In this document: positions 1-7,095 of the stretch, piece by piece
Layout: each line of letters opens with the position of its first letter
Position numbering within the stretch: position 1 is the first letter of the stretch
Source of the DNA: Firmicutes bacterium CAG:145
GTDB taxonomy: Bacteria > Bacillota > Clostridia > Peptostreptococcales > Anaerovoracaceae
Direction of reading: 5' to 3'
Assembly (NCBI GenBank): GCA_000435715.1
Contig: FR882601.1
Span: forward strand, 244,677-253,435
Length of the DNA: 8,759 nt
Made by a program: the position numbers and the translations under genes
Notes under the pieces: generated by a model
The model's input: the letters and a program-made list of their open reading frames with translations, nothing else
What the model was told of the DNA's origin: nothing
Databases searched by the model: none

Positions 1-2967
1 GCCGCCGCATCGGGAGAAGTTGCTGTCAAGAAAACCGATAAGAAAAAAGTCTTAAAGATAATTCTCTGCGTCATCCTCGCGCTGGCCCTGATCGGTATCA
101 TATATGTAGCCGCAGTCATAATAACGGCTCCTAAGATAGAGACAGACAATATCTACAGCATGTTGTCTCAGAGTTCCGTTCTGTACGATGACGAAGAGAA
201 CATAATAGATACAGCTTACGGCGATCAGAACAGGACTATCGTTGAGATAGATCAAATCCCCGAACACGTTCAAAACGCTTTTATCGCTCTGGAGGACAAG
301 ACCTTCAGGACTCACAGCGGCTTTAACATAATAAGAATATTCGGCGCCATAAAAGATTCCATCTTTGGCGGCGGCCAGATCGGCGGAACCAGCACAATAA
401 CTCAGCAGCTGGCCAGAAATCTCTATCTCGGAGACGAGATGTACGAAAGATCCATCAACAGAAAAATAAAAGAAGCTTATTATTCTGTCATCCTAGAGAG
501 CAAGCTGAACAAAGATCAGATACTGGAAGCCTATCTCAACACCATATACTTTGGATGCGGCAACGGAATCCAGACTGCTGCCCAGGCTTATTTTTCAAAA
601 GATGTGGACGAGCTGACCATAGCTGAGGCTGCGGCCCTTGCCGCTATGCCTCAGAGGCCTTCGGACTTTGCTCTTGTAGTTACGGTATCATCTTCCGAAG
701 TCACAGAAGAGACTCCTAATCTCATCATGAAAAGCGGAGATTATGCCTATCTGTGGAATGATAGCTGCAAAGAGAGAATGTCCACCTGTCTGATGCTCAT
801 GCATGAACAGGGATATATCACAGATGAGGAATATGAAGAAGCTAAGGCAGTAGAGATAAAAGACATCGTAAACCCTAATTTAGACGCTCTGAACACCGTG
901 TCCAACTATTTTGCAGATTATGTCATAGAAGACGTCATAAACGACCTGCAGGAACAGAACGGTTACTCAGAAAAGGAAGCTACCGATCTGGTATATAACG
1001 GAGGCCTTCAGATATATACCACTATGGATTCTCAGGCTCAGTCGGTGATAGAAAGTGAATTCAACAATGCGGCTAACTTCCCTAAGTCTTCCGGTTATTC
1101 GAAGGACGGCAGCGGCAATATATTAGACGATAACGGAAATCCTATTCTCTACCCTTACTCCTCTTATATAGACGGAGACGGAAGATTTGCCCTCGCCGCA
1201 GACGAATACAAAATCAACGACGACGGCTCTATGACCGTATATACCGGAAAACGTCTCAACATATATACTACTACGGTACAGGGCACTACCGATTACAGCG
1301 TCGAGTTCAAAAAGATGTATGTCATAGAGGACGGTACCCTGTATGTTATAAACGGCGGATATATCAATATACCTCAGGGATATAAATCAAGAGATAACGA
1401 TGATAATCTCGTCATTTCAGCCCAATTCTTCGAAGATTATCCTAATTTCTTCGAAGAGTCAGATGGAAAGATGTATACTTCTGAATTCACTCTGAACCAA
1501 AAAGTCATACAGCCTCAGGCCGCTATGACTATAATAGACAACGCTACAGGACAGATCAAGGCTATGATAGGAGGACGCAACACGTCCGGAAGAAAGCTGT
1601 TCAACCGCGCGACATCGCCTAGACAGCCGGGTTCTTCCCTAAAGCCTATATCCGTATATGCGGCCGCTCTTCAGAAGAGTTTCGATCTTCAGGCGGCAGG
1701 CAACACATTTAGCTTTACCGATAACGGCTTCGATCAGCAGGGAGCAGATCTATGGGGAACTTATCTGACCGCAGCGTCCATTGTAGACGACGAGCCTACT
1801 ACCATAAACGGAAAAGTATGGCCCAAAAACTCATACTCCGGATACCACGGACTCTACACCTTCAGAACTGCTCTTCAGCAGTCGGTAAACGTATGTGCAG
1901 TTAAGATACTCTCCCAGGTAGGTACCGATTATTCGGCAGATATAGTTGAAAAGTTCGGAATATCGACTCTAGAAAGAGAAGGCGCTACAAACGATTTAAA
2001 CCTTTCTGCTCTGGGCATGGGAGGTATGTCGGAAGGAGCTTCCACTCTGGAGATGGCCAGCGCCTATACTACTTTTGTAAACGAAGGAGTTCATAAGAGC
2101 TACAGTTCATATACTAAAGTGACTACCAGAACGGGAGATCTTCTCCTGGAACCTGAAACAGAAGAGACTAAGGCTCTCGATGCCGGCGTAGCCTGGATCA
2201 TGCGTGATGTCCTTCTCAGTGTAGTTTCCCAGGGTATAGGTAGTCCTGCAGCAGTATCGGGAGTTTCTGTCGGAGGAAAGACCGGTACTACAGACGACCG
2301 TTATGATATATGGTTCTGCGGTTTCACGCCTACTTACAGCGCCGCTCTCTGGATAGGAAACGACGTGAATATGTCCCTTTCATCTTATTCCAACTCTGCC
2401 GCACGGCTGTGGGGAAAGATAATCGGACAAATAGATGGCGCCAAGGGAGGCTCTTATTCGGCAATGCCGGGCAATGTGACCAGCGCTGCCATAGATACAA
2501 AGAGCGGGCTCTTAGCCACTGACGCCAGCGGCAGCGATGTACGTACAGAATACTTTACGACAGGAACGCAGCCTACTGCATCCGATACTGTACATCAGAC
2601 CGTAAATGTCTGCAATACTACAGGTTATCTTGCTACTCCTTCCTGTACAGATGTAAGCAGTCAATCCGGCATAATGAGGCCTTATATTCCAAACAGCAAA
2701 GTCGGAGATATAGGTTCAGAGCTGCCTCATTATTACTGTAACGCTCACAACCCCGATCCTGACTCTTACCCTGTGGAGCCGGGAAAAGATGTGACCATAG
2801 TCAAGGAGCCTGTAGCCCCTCCGCCTAAAGATGATGATGAAGAAGGCGGTTCCGGCGGAGATTCCGGCGAAGATGGCGGAGGCGATTCCGGCGGTAACAG
2901 CGGCGGAAGTACTGAAGGCGGAGGCAACACCGGCGGCAGCGGTTCTGCCACCAAACCAAAAAATTGA
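1..2967 (+). CDS. Class A penicillin-binding protein, PBP1A type (5' end cut by window edge)
   Basis: Bifunctional peptidoglycan synthase: a glycosyltransferase polymerises lipid II and a transpeptidase crosslinks the stem peptides, both outside the membrane. The frame is open from base 1, giving 988 visible residues. A lysine-rich stretch (9-18) and one membrane anchor (about 19-42) precede the ATG at 160 (residue 54), so that ATG is internal and the true start lies upstream of the window. The GT51 domain (about 60-250) shows the EDKTF motif with catalytic Glu98, then STITQQLARN from 131. The transpeptidase domain (about 505-800) shows SSLK with nucleophile Ser545, SVN (628-630) and KTG (760-762). 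All catalytic motifs are intact. An insert of about 150 residues (about 355-503) separates the domains. The C-terminus has a cysteine pair (871, 882) and an acidic glycine-rich tail (944-988). It is transcribed convergently with the rpe operon and has its own terminator. The family is certain; the exact paralogue name (ponA/pbpA) is not. Confidence 0.96.
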   Translation, partial: AAASGEVAVKKTDKKKVLKIILCVILALALIGIIYVAAVIITAPKIETDNIYSMLSQSSVLYDDEENIIDTAYGDQNRTIVEIDQIPEHVQNAFIALEDKTFRTHSGFNIIRIFGAIKDSIFGGGQIGGTSTITQQLARNLYLGDEMYERSINRKIKEAYYSVILESKLNKDQILEAYLNTIYFGCGNGIQTAAQAYFSKDVDELTIAEAAALAAMPQRPSDFALVVTVSSSEVTEETPNLIMKSGDYAYLWNDSCKERMSTCLMLMHEQGYITDEEYEEAKAVEIKDIVNPNLDALNTVSNYFADYVIEDVINDLQEQNGYSEKEATDLVYNGGLQIYTTMDSQAQSVIESEFNNAANFPKSSGYSKDGSGNILDDNGNPILYPYSSYIDGDGRFALAADEYKINDDGSMTVYTGKRLNIYTTTVQGTTDYSVEFKKMYVIEDGTLYVINGGYINIPQGYKSRDNDDNLVISAQFFEDYPNFFEESDGKMYTSEFTLNQKVIQPQAAMTIIDNATGQIKAMIGGRNTSGRKLFNRATSPRQPGSSLKPISVYAAALQKSFDLQAAGNTFSFTDNGFDQQGADLWGTYLTAASIVDDEPTTINGKVWPKNSYSGYHGLYTFRTALQQSVNVCAVKILSQVGTDYSADIVEKFGISTLEREGATNDLNLSALGMGGMSEGASTLEMASAYTTFVNEGVHKSYSSYTKVTTRTGDLLLEPETEETKALDAGVAWIMRDVLLSVVSQGIGSPAAVSGVSVGGKTGTTDDRYDIWFCGFTPTYSAALWIGNDVNMSLSSYSNSAARLWGKIIGQIDGAKGGSYSAMPGNVTSAAIDTKSGLLATDASGSDVRTEYFTTGTQPTASDTVHQTVNVCNTTGYLATPSCTDVSSQSGIMRPYIPNSKVGDIGSELPHYYCNAHNPDPDSYPVEPGKDVTIVKEPVAPPPKDDDEEGGSGGDSGEDGGGDSGGNSGGSTEGGGNTGGSGSATKPKN
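2839..2955 (+). repeat. Low-complexity Gly/Ser/Asp/Glu-coding tract at the 3' end of the PBP gene
   Basis: The DNA is dominated by GGCGG, GATTCCGGCG and GGAGG-like imperfect repeats. It encodes the acidic-then-glycine-rich tail (residues 944-985) of the penicillin-binding protein. The repeats are irregular rather than exact tandem units. Such tracts can vary in length by slippage. Confidence 0.7.
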
Positions 2968-2974
2968 TTCTGAT

Positions 2975-3002
2975 AAAAGCGGCCTATCAAGGCCGCTTTT
3001 TT
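2975..3002 (+). terminator. Intrinsic terminator of the PBP1A gene
   Basis: A perfect 11-bp stem (2975-2985 with 2990-3000) closes on the 4-base loop ATCA. Its core is GCGGCC/GGCCGC and it runs into six T's (2997-3002). It begins 7 bases after the PBP stop codon. On the minus strand the following T-run is only four bases, so it acts mainly on plus-strand transcripts. Confidence 0.93.
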
Positions 3003-3020
3003 GACACCTTAAGATGCACA

Positions 3021-3053
3021 ATAAAAAACAGGCCGCATCGGAAAGATGCGGCC
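3021..3053 (-). terminator. Intrinsic terminator of the minus-strand operon, after rpe
   Basis: A perfect 9-bp stem (GGCCGCATC at 3031-3039 with GATGCGGCC at 3045-3053) has a 5-base loop. Read on the minus strand it is followed by TG and then six T's (within 3021-3030). It starts 6 bases beyond the rpe stop codon and closes the operon that runs in from the right edge. Confidence 0.92.
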
Positions 3054-3059
3054 AACATA

Positions 3060-3707
3060 TCACAATTTCTTGAATTCCCTAATTCTTTCAACTATATCTT
3101 CCGCTCCGAATACGGCAGATCCTGCTACCAGAATATCTGCCCCTGTCTCTATGAGAGAAGCGGCATTTTCTAAATTTACTCCTCCATCTACTTCTATCAT
3201 AAATCCTGTACCCGTGCTTTTCCTCATTGCTGACAGTCTTCTGATCTTATCGAGAGTTCCTTGGATAAACTTCTGTCCGCCGAAGCCCGGGTTTACCGAC
3301 ATTAACAATATCAGATCCACATCACTGATTATTTCAGTCAAAGTTTCGATGGGTGTAGCCGGGTTCAATGAAACGCCCGCTTTGATTCCGAGGCTCTTTA
3401 TATGCCCTATCGTTCTGTGAAGATGGCGGCATGCCTCCTGATGGACAGTTATATATTCTGTCTTGTCTGTCAGAAAATCATCTATATAAAGATCAGGTTC
3501 TTCAATCATGAGATGAACATCGAAATTCAGGTTCGTGCTTTCCCGGACGGATTTCATCACGGCTGCGCCAAAGCTGATGTTAGGGACGAAATGTCCATCC
3601 ATCACGTCTACGTGTATCAGGTCAGCCCCGCCTTTTTCTATTAGAGCCACCTGCTTTCCCAGCTGTGAAAAATCTGCCGATAAAATCGACGGCGACAATT
3701 TATACAT
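3060..3707 (-). CDS. rpe: Ribulose-phosphate 3-epimerase
   Basis: Interconverts D-ribulose 5-phosphate and D-xylulose 5-phosphate in the cytoplasmic pentose phosphate pathway. The 215 residues match the usual size of this TIM-barrel family. The opening SPSILSADF signature, HVDVMDGHFVPN (31-42), HLMI (from 65), NPGFGGQKF (139-147), EVDGGVN (172-178) and LVAGSAVFG (193-201) are all present. Expected metal ligands are His32, Asp34, His65 and Asp174, with the two Asp residues as acid/base catalysts. The start chosen is the ATG at 3707, because a strong AAGGAGA lies 7 bases upstream and the protein then begins in the family manner (MYKLSPSILSADF). A longer frame from a TTG at 3734 would overlap the rsgA stop and add nine unconserved residues. 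It is the last gene of the operon, 23 bases after rsgA, and is followed by a terminator. Following rsgA with rpe is a common Firmicutes arrangement. Confidence 0.97.
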   Translation of the reverse strand: MYKLSPSILSADFSQLGKQVALIEKGGADLIHVDVMDGHFVPNISFGAAVMKSVRESTNLNFDVHLMIEEPDLYIDDFLTDKTEYITVHQEACRHLHRTIGHIKSLGIKAGVSLNPATPIETLTEIISDVDLILLMSVNPGFGGQKFIQGTLDKIRRLSAMRKSTGTGFMIEVDGGVNLENAASLIETGADILVAGSAVFGAEDIVERIREFKKL

Positions 3708-3714
3708 ATCTTTT

Positions 3715-3721
3715 TCTCCTT
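3715..3721 (-). promoter_or_regulatory. Ribosome binding site of rpe
   Basis: AAGGAGA on the minus strand, 7 bases before the ATG at 3707. It decides the start in favour of this ATG over the upstream TTG at 3734, which would have no independent site. Confidence 0.85.
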
Positions 3722-3730
3722 GTAAGACAG

Positions 3731-4606
3731 TCAATACCGCTTTCGTCTTTTCAGTTCTTCATAGTTTGAGACATAAGCCTCATATCTCCTGTCGTTTATT
3801 CTTCCGCCGGCTACAGCCGCAAGCACTGCGCAATCGGGTTCCCTCAGATGCCTGCAGTCGTCATATCTGCAAAGATCATTAAACTCGGCGAACTCGGGAT
3901 AATAATATTTGAGTCGGTTCTCTTCTATATCAGGAAGATCGAAGGAGGTGAATCCCGGAGTGTCGAAGAGCATGCCTCCGTCTGCAAGAGAAAATATTTC
4001 TACATGTCTGGTGGTATGTCTTCCTCTCATGGTCTTTCTGCTGACTTCTCCCGTCTCCATATCTGCTTTAGGATGCAGAAGATTTATGATGGAGGATTTC
4101 CCCGCTCCTGAAGGCCCCGCCAAAGCAGCCCTCCTGCCCTTTATCATAGCACGCAGCTCATCCGTCCCTTCTCCTGTCCTGGCGCTGACAGCAACCGTCT
4201 TGTATATTTTCCCGTAGATATCTCTTATCTCATCTATATCTCTTTCCGATACCAGATCCTTTTTATTTATACATATCACAGGCTCTATCCCGTTGAGCTG
4301 AGAGTTTATCAGGAATTTATCTATGACCGAATAGTTAGGCCTTGGATTCTTCGCCGCAAACACGACTATGAACATATCCACATTGGATATGGGCGGCCTG
4401 GCAAATTGGTTTTTCCTGGGAAATATGCTGTTGATAACACCCTTAGCGTTATCTCGGTCTGTCATCTGAATTTCCACCTCGTCTCCGACTAAGAGGGTTA
4501 TCTTATCTTTCTTGAATATGCCGCGGCCTTTGGCCTCCACTACCTCGCCCTCTTGGGTCATGACATAATAGAAACCGCCTATTCCCTTGATTATCAATCC
4601 CTTCAT
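3731..4606 (-). CDS. rsgA: Ribosome small subunit-dependent GTPase A (RsgA/CpgA/YloQ)
   Basis: Circularly permuted GTPase that acts late in 30S ribosome assembly in the cytoplasm; 291 residues is the normal size. An N-terminal OB-fold (about 1-70) is followed by the G motifs in permuted order: NKKD (114-117, G4), SARTG (141-145, G5), GPSGAGKSS (164-172, G1/P-loop), RHTTRH (196-201, G2) and DTPG (215-218, G3). The C-terminal zinc knuckle is Cys246-x4-Cys251-x-His253-x5-Cys259, the family signature. Every key residue is present. The ATG at 4606 lies six bases after the prkC stop. Its best purine-rich site (GAGGG, 4620-4624) is 13 bases away and inside prkC, so coupling to prkC translation is probable. 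In B. subtilis the orthologue CpgA is a reported substrate of PrkC, which fits the adjacency; that link is established elsewhere and only inferred here. Confidence 0.97.
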   Translation of the reverse strand: MKGLIIKGIGGFYYVMTQEGEVVEAKGRGIFKKDKITLLVGDEVEIQMTDRDNAKGVINSIFPRKNQFARPPISNVDMFIVVFAAKNPRPNYSVIDKFLINSQLNGIEPVICINKKDLVSERDIDEIRDIYGKIYKTVAVSARTGEGTDELRAMIKGRRAALAGPSGAGKSSIINLLHPKADMETGEVSRKTMRGRHTTRHVEIFSLADGGMLFDTPGFTSFDLPDIEENRLKYYYPEFAEFNDLCRYDDCRHLREPDCAVLAAVAGGRINDRRYEAYVSNYEELKRRKRY

Positions 4607-4612
4607 GAGTTC

Positions 4613-6340
4613 TTACTGGCCCTCTGAAGGTTCTGTAGGCTCTGCAGGAGTGTCAGGTTCCGTAGGCGTAGTATGCGCGCCCTTGCTTATGACGATATCT
4701 ATGGTGCTTCCTTCTTCCAGCTCGTCGCCCTTTTTATACTGCTGACTTGTGACTACATTTTTAGCATACTCGCTGCTTTCTTCATACAATATATTTCCTA
4801 CTTTAAATCCCGAAGATACTATAGTAGATTTAGCCGTGTCCACATCGAGGCCTATGAGCATAGGAACAGTCTTCATCTCCTTGCCCTTGCCGTCACTGAC
4901 TTCCACGTCTATGGTGGTTCCCACGTCGGCAGTAGTTCCTGCGTCCACAGACTGACTTACAACTGTATCCACCGGTTTGGTACTGGTCACGGTCTTTACT
5001 ATTCCCAGCTTAAATCCGAAGCTTTCAAGATATTTCTTTGCTTCCTTATAATCCATATCTACTATGCGGGGGACTACGCCGTCTTTCTTACCCTTGCTTA
5101 TATTTACCGTTACTACCTGCCCCTCGCTCACCTTCTTGCCTGCGCTTGGGCTTTGAGAAGTTATGAGACCCTTTTCCTGATCAGGGCTGTATACTTCTTC
5201 TCCTTCTTCTATGACAAGGCCTAATTCTTCTGCCTCCTGCTGAGCTTCCTCGAGAGTTTTTCCCTTAAAATCAGGTACCTTTATCTCTTCCTTGTTTCCG
5301 CTGAACCAGCCGCTCATCGCTCCTACGCCGATGACGGCAGCAAGAACTACTATTACGGCTGCTGCAATTATAGCTATCTTCTTTTTATCGGCAGGCTTTT
5401 TATCCTTTTTCTTGTTTTTCTTATCATCTGCGTAGAGCATCTCTTCCAGAGACGACGATTTGGTCGAGTCTTGGCCGGTGTGATGCGGCTTCTCGTCACT
5501 TTGGTCTATTATAGCTCCGCCCATGACCTTAGTGATGAACTCTATATTATCCAGCTCTTCGATCATTTCATCGGCAGATTTATATCTGTTGCTCTGATAT
5601 TTGTCGGTCGCTTTTTCTATGACTTTTTCCAGCTGCGGAGGTATGCCCTTTACAGGGGGAATGGGATCGTTTATATGCATCAGAGCGATGGAAATAGGAT
5701 TATCCCCGTCGAAAGGTACTTTTCCGGTAAGCATCTCGTAAAGTACTATACCCAGAGAATATATATCAGATCTCTCGTCTACATAAGCGCCTCTTGCCTG
5801 CTCTGGCGAAAAATAATGAACAGATCCCATGATCTTGTCATTTCCTTCTTCGATGCTGGCGCGGCTCACTGCTCTTGCTATTCCGAAATCTGCCAGCTTG
5901 GCAGTGCCGGAAGAAGTTATGAGGATATTGTGAGGTTTTACGTCCCTATGTATTATCTGATTCTTATGAGCCAGACTCAGGGCCGAGGCCACCTGTCTCG
6001 TAATGTTTATGGCTTCTTTGTAATTTAGCTTTCCCTTTTCTTCTATCAACTGGCTGAGAGGCTTGCCATCGATCAGCTCCATGACTATAAAATTTATATT
6101 TCCTTCTTTTCCTACGTCATAGACATTTACTATGTTAGGATGAGATAATCCTGCCGCCGCCTGAGATTCCTTGCGGAAGTTCTCTATAAACTGGTCGTCC
6201 TTCGTAAATTCAGGTCTCAGGATTTTTATCGCCACGTATCTGTTGAGAAGACGGTCTTTGGCCTTATATACTATGGCCATTCCGCCTTCACCGATTTTTT
6301 CCAAAATCTCATATCTGCCCAATAACAATTTGCTACTCAT
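4613..6340 (-). CDS. prkC: Membrane Ser/Thr protein kinase with PASTA repeats (PrkC/Stk family)
   Basis: Transmembrane Hanks-type kinase that senses peptidoglycan or lipid II outside and phosphorylates cytoplasmic proteins for growth, division and dormancy exit. Residues 10-270 form the kinase: GEGGMAIVY loop (17-25), Lys39, helix-C Glu58, HRDVKPHN (131-138, catalytic Asp133), DFG (151-153) and GSVHYFSPEQ (172-181). All residues needed for catalysis are present. A lysine-rich juxtamembrane stretch (307-321) leads into one membrane helix (about 322-343). Outside are three PASTA repeats (about 354-416, 422-482 and 491-553) and a short Thr/Pro/Glu tail (557-575). The activation loop has serines (159, 162) but no threonine. 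The ATG at 6340 overlaps the end of stp by eight bases and has GGAGG nine bases upstream. The pairing with a PP2C phosphatase upstream and rsgA-rpe downstream is the standard Firmicutes context. The domain call is very secure; three repeats is a usual number. Confidence 0.98.
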   Translation of the reverse strand: MSSKLLLGRYEILEKIGEGGMAIVYKAKDRLLNRYVAIKILRPEFTKDDQFIENFRKESQAAAGLSHPNIVNVYDVGKEGNINFIVMELIDGKPLSQLIEEKGKLNYKEAINITRQVASALSLAHKNQIIHRDVKPHNILITSSGTAKLADFGIARAVSRASIEEGNDKIMGSVHYFSPEQARGAYVDERSDIYSLGIVLYEMLTGKVPFDGDNPISIALMHINDPIPPVKGIPPQLEKVIEKATDKYQSNRYKSADEMIEELDNIEFITKVMGGAIIDQSDEKPHHTGQDSTKSSSLEEMLYADDKKNKKKDKKPADKKKIAIIAAAVIVVLAAVIGVGAMSGWFSGNKEEIKVPDFKGKTLEEAQQEAEELGLVIEEGEEVYSPDQEKGLITSQSPSAGKKVSEGQVVTVNISKGKKDGVVPRIVDMDYKEAKKYLESFGFKLGIVKTVTSTKPVDTVVSQSVDAGTTADVGTTIDVEVSDGKGKEMKTVPMLIGLDVDTAKSTIVSSGFKVGNILYEESSEYAKNVVTSQQYKKGDELEEGSTIDIVISKGAHTTPTEPDTPAEPTEPSEGQ

Positions 6341-7079
6341 AAAGATCTTCCTCCGTAACCCTTAAAGCTATTATAGTAATGTTGTCATGCCCTCCGTTTC
6401 TGTTGGCAGCCCCGATCATATCGGCGCACACGTCGGACATGGATGCTTTTTTCTTTAAAATATTTTTCATTTCATTCTCGCTCACCTCGTCGTACAAGCC
6501 GTCGGTGCAAAGGATGAATATATCGTCTTTTATTATATCTACCTGGAAAAAATCAGGTTCCACAGTATCTTCGGCCCCCAGCGCCTTAGTTATGACGTTC
6601 TTTCTGCTGTCTGAGGCCGCCTGTTCTTCGGATATGATTCCGGCGTTTAGAAGAGTATTCACATAAGTGTGATCTTCTGTGAGCTGAACTAATTTTTCAT
6701 TCCTGAAAAGGTATACCCTGCTGTCTCCCACATTGGCTATGTACGCTATGCCGCCTCTTGCGTAAACTATAGCGGCGGTAGTGGCCATACCCTTGTTTTC
6801 TTCATATTTTCTGGCATTTTCAAATATCTTCTCGTTAGTCTTGTCGAGGCAATCCTGAAGATAATTTACAATAGCGTACTTATTAGTGGCTTTATCTATC
6901 GGATGCTGCGATATGTAATTAGCTATCTCGTTCACAGCAGTTCTGCTGGCTATTTCACCGGCGTTGCCCCCTCCGACGCCATCTGCCACCAAATAGACCT
7001 TGTCGGTCAAAAGAACAAAGCAAGCGTCTTCGTTGTTGCTTCGCTTCAGCCCTTTATCGGACTTAAATCCAACTTCCAT
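6333..7079 (-). CDS. stp: PP2C-family Ser/Thr protein phosphatase (PrpC/Stp)
   Basis: Cytoplasmic metal-dependent phosphatase that removes phosphate from the neighbouring kinase and its substrates. With the ATG at 7079 it has 248 residues, close to the usual 240-255. Motifs in order: RSNNED (13-18, metal-binding Asp18), ADGVGGG (32-38, Asp33), NVGDSR (116-121), KALG (165-168), CTDGLYD (191-197, Asp193) and GGHDNI (229-234, Asp232-Asn233). The metal centre is complete. A GTG at 7094 in the same frame would add five residues and overlap the rsmB stop. The ATG is preferred because GTGAGGA sits eight bases upstream and MEVGFKSDKG aligns with how these proteins usually begin. Its stop lies inside prkC (8-base overlap), so phosphatase and kinase are co-translated. 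The gene is also called prpC. Confidence 0.96.
   Translation of the reverse strand: MEVGFKSDKGLKRSNNEDACFVLLTDKVYLVADGVGGGNAGEIASRTAVNEIANYISQHPIDKATNKYAIVNYLQDCLDKTNEKIFENARKYEENKGMATTAAIVYARGGIAYIANVGDSRVYLFRNEKLVQLTEDHTYVNTLLNAGIISEEQAASDSRKNVITKALGAEDTVEPDFFQVDIIKDDIFILCTDGLYDEVSENEMKNILKKKASMSDVCADMIGAANRNGGHDNITIIALRVTEEDLYE
6350..6354 (-). promoter_or_regulatory. Ribosome binding site of prkC, inside the end of stp
   Basis: A perfect GGAGG on the minus strand, nine bases before the prkC ATG at 6340. It lies in the last codons of stp, so ribosomes finishing stp uncover or directly feed the kinase start. Confidence 0.82.
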
Positions 7080-7087
7080 AACTCGTA

Positions 7088-7095
7088 TCCTCACC
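7088..7095 (-). promoter_or_regulatory. Ribosome binding site of stp, overlapping the rsmB stop codon
   Basis: GGTGAGGA on the minus strand, eight bases before the ATG at 7079. The TGA inside it is the rsmB stop codon (7093-7091), so termination of rsmB takes place on the stp initiation site. It supports the ATG over the in-frame GTG at 7094. Confidence 0.75.

Noticed and set aside
2839..2955. The repetitive tract near the PBP end as a possible CRISPR-like or tandem-repeat array
   Set aside because: The units are irregular, have no spacers, stay in frame, and encode a low-complexity tail.
2716..3063. Minus-strand frames with proline-rich products opposite the PBP tail (also 2766-2990)
   Set aside because: The proline runs are simply the complement of the glycine-coding GGC/GGA tract, and the frames cross both terminators.
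3708..3734. Longer rpe from a TTG at 3734
   Set aside because: It overlaps the rsgA stop, adds nine unconserved residues, and ignores the strong AAGGAGA before the ATG at 3707.
4673..5224. Open frame of 183 codons on the plus strand opposite the prkC PASTA region
   Set aside because: It lies wholly antisense to a gene with an unmistakable domain structure, has no convincing ribosome binding site, and its product is rich in Tyr, Ser and Leu in an unstructured way. It is a shadow of the codon bias.
5471..6028. Open frame of 185 codons on the plus strand opposite the prkC kinase domain
   Set aside because: It is antisense to the conserved kinase core, with no recognisable family and no initiation signal.
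7080..7094. Longer stp from a GTG at 7094
   Set aside because: It overlaps the rsmB stop and adds only MRIRV; the ATG at 7079 is better placed after the GTGAGGA site. This is a small uncertainty, not a separate feature.
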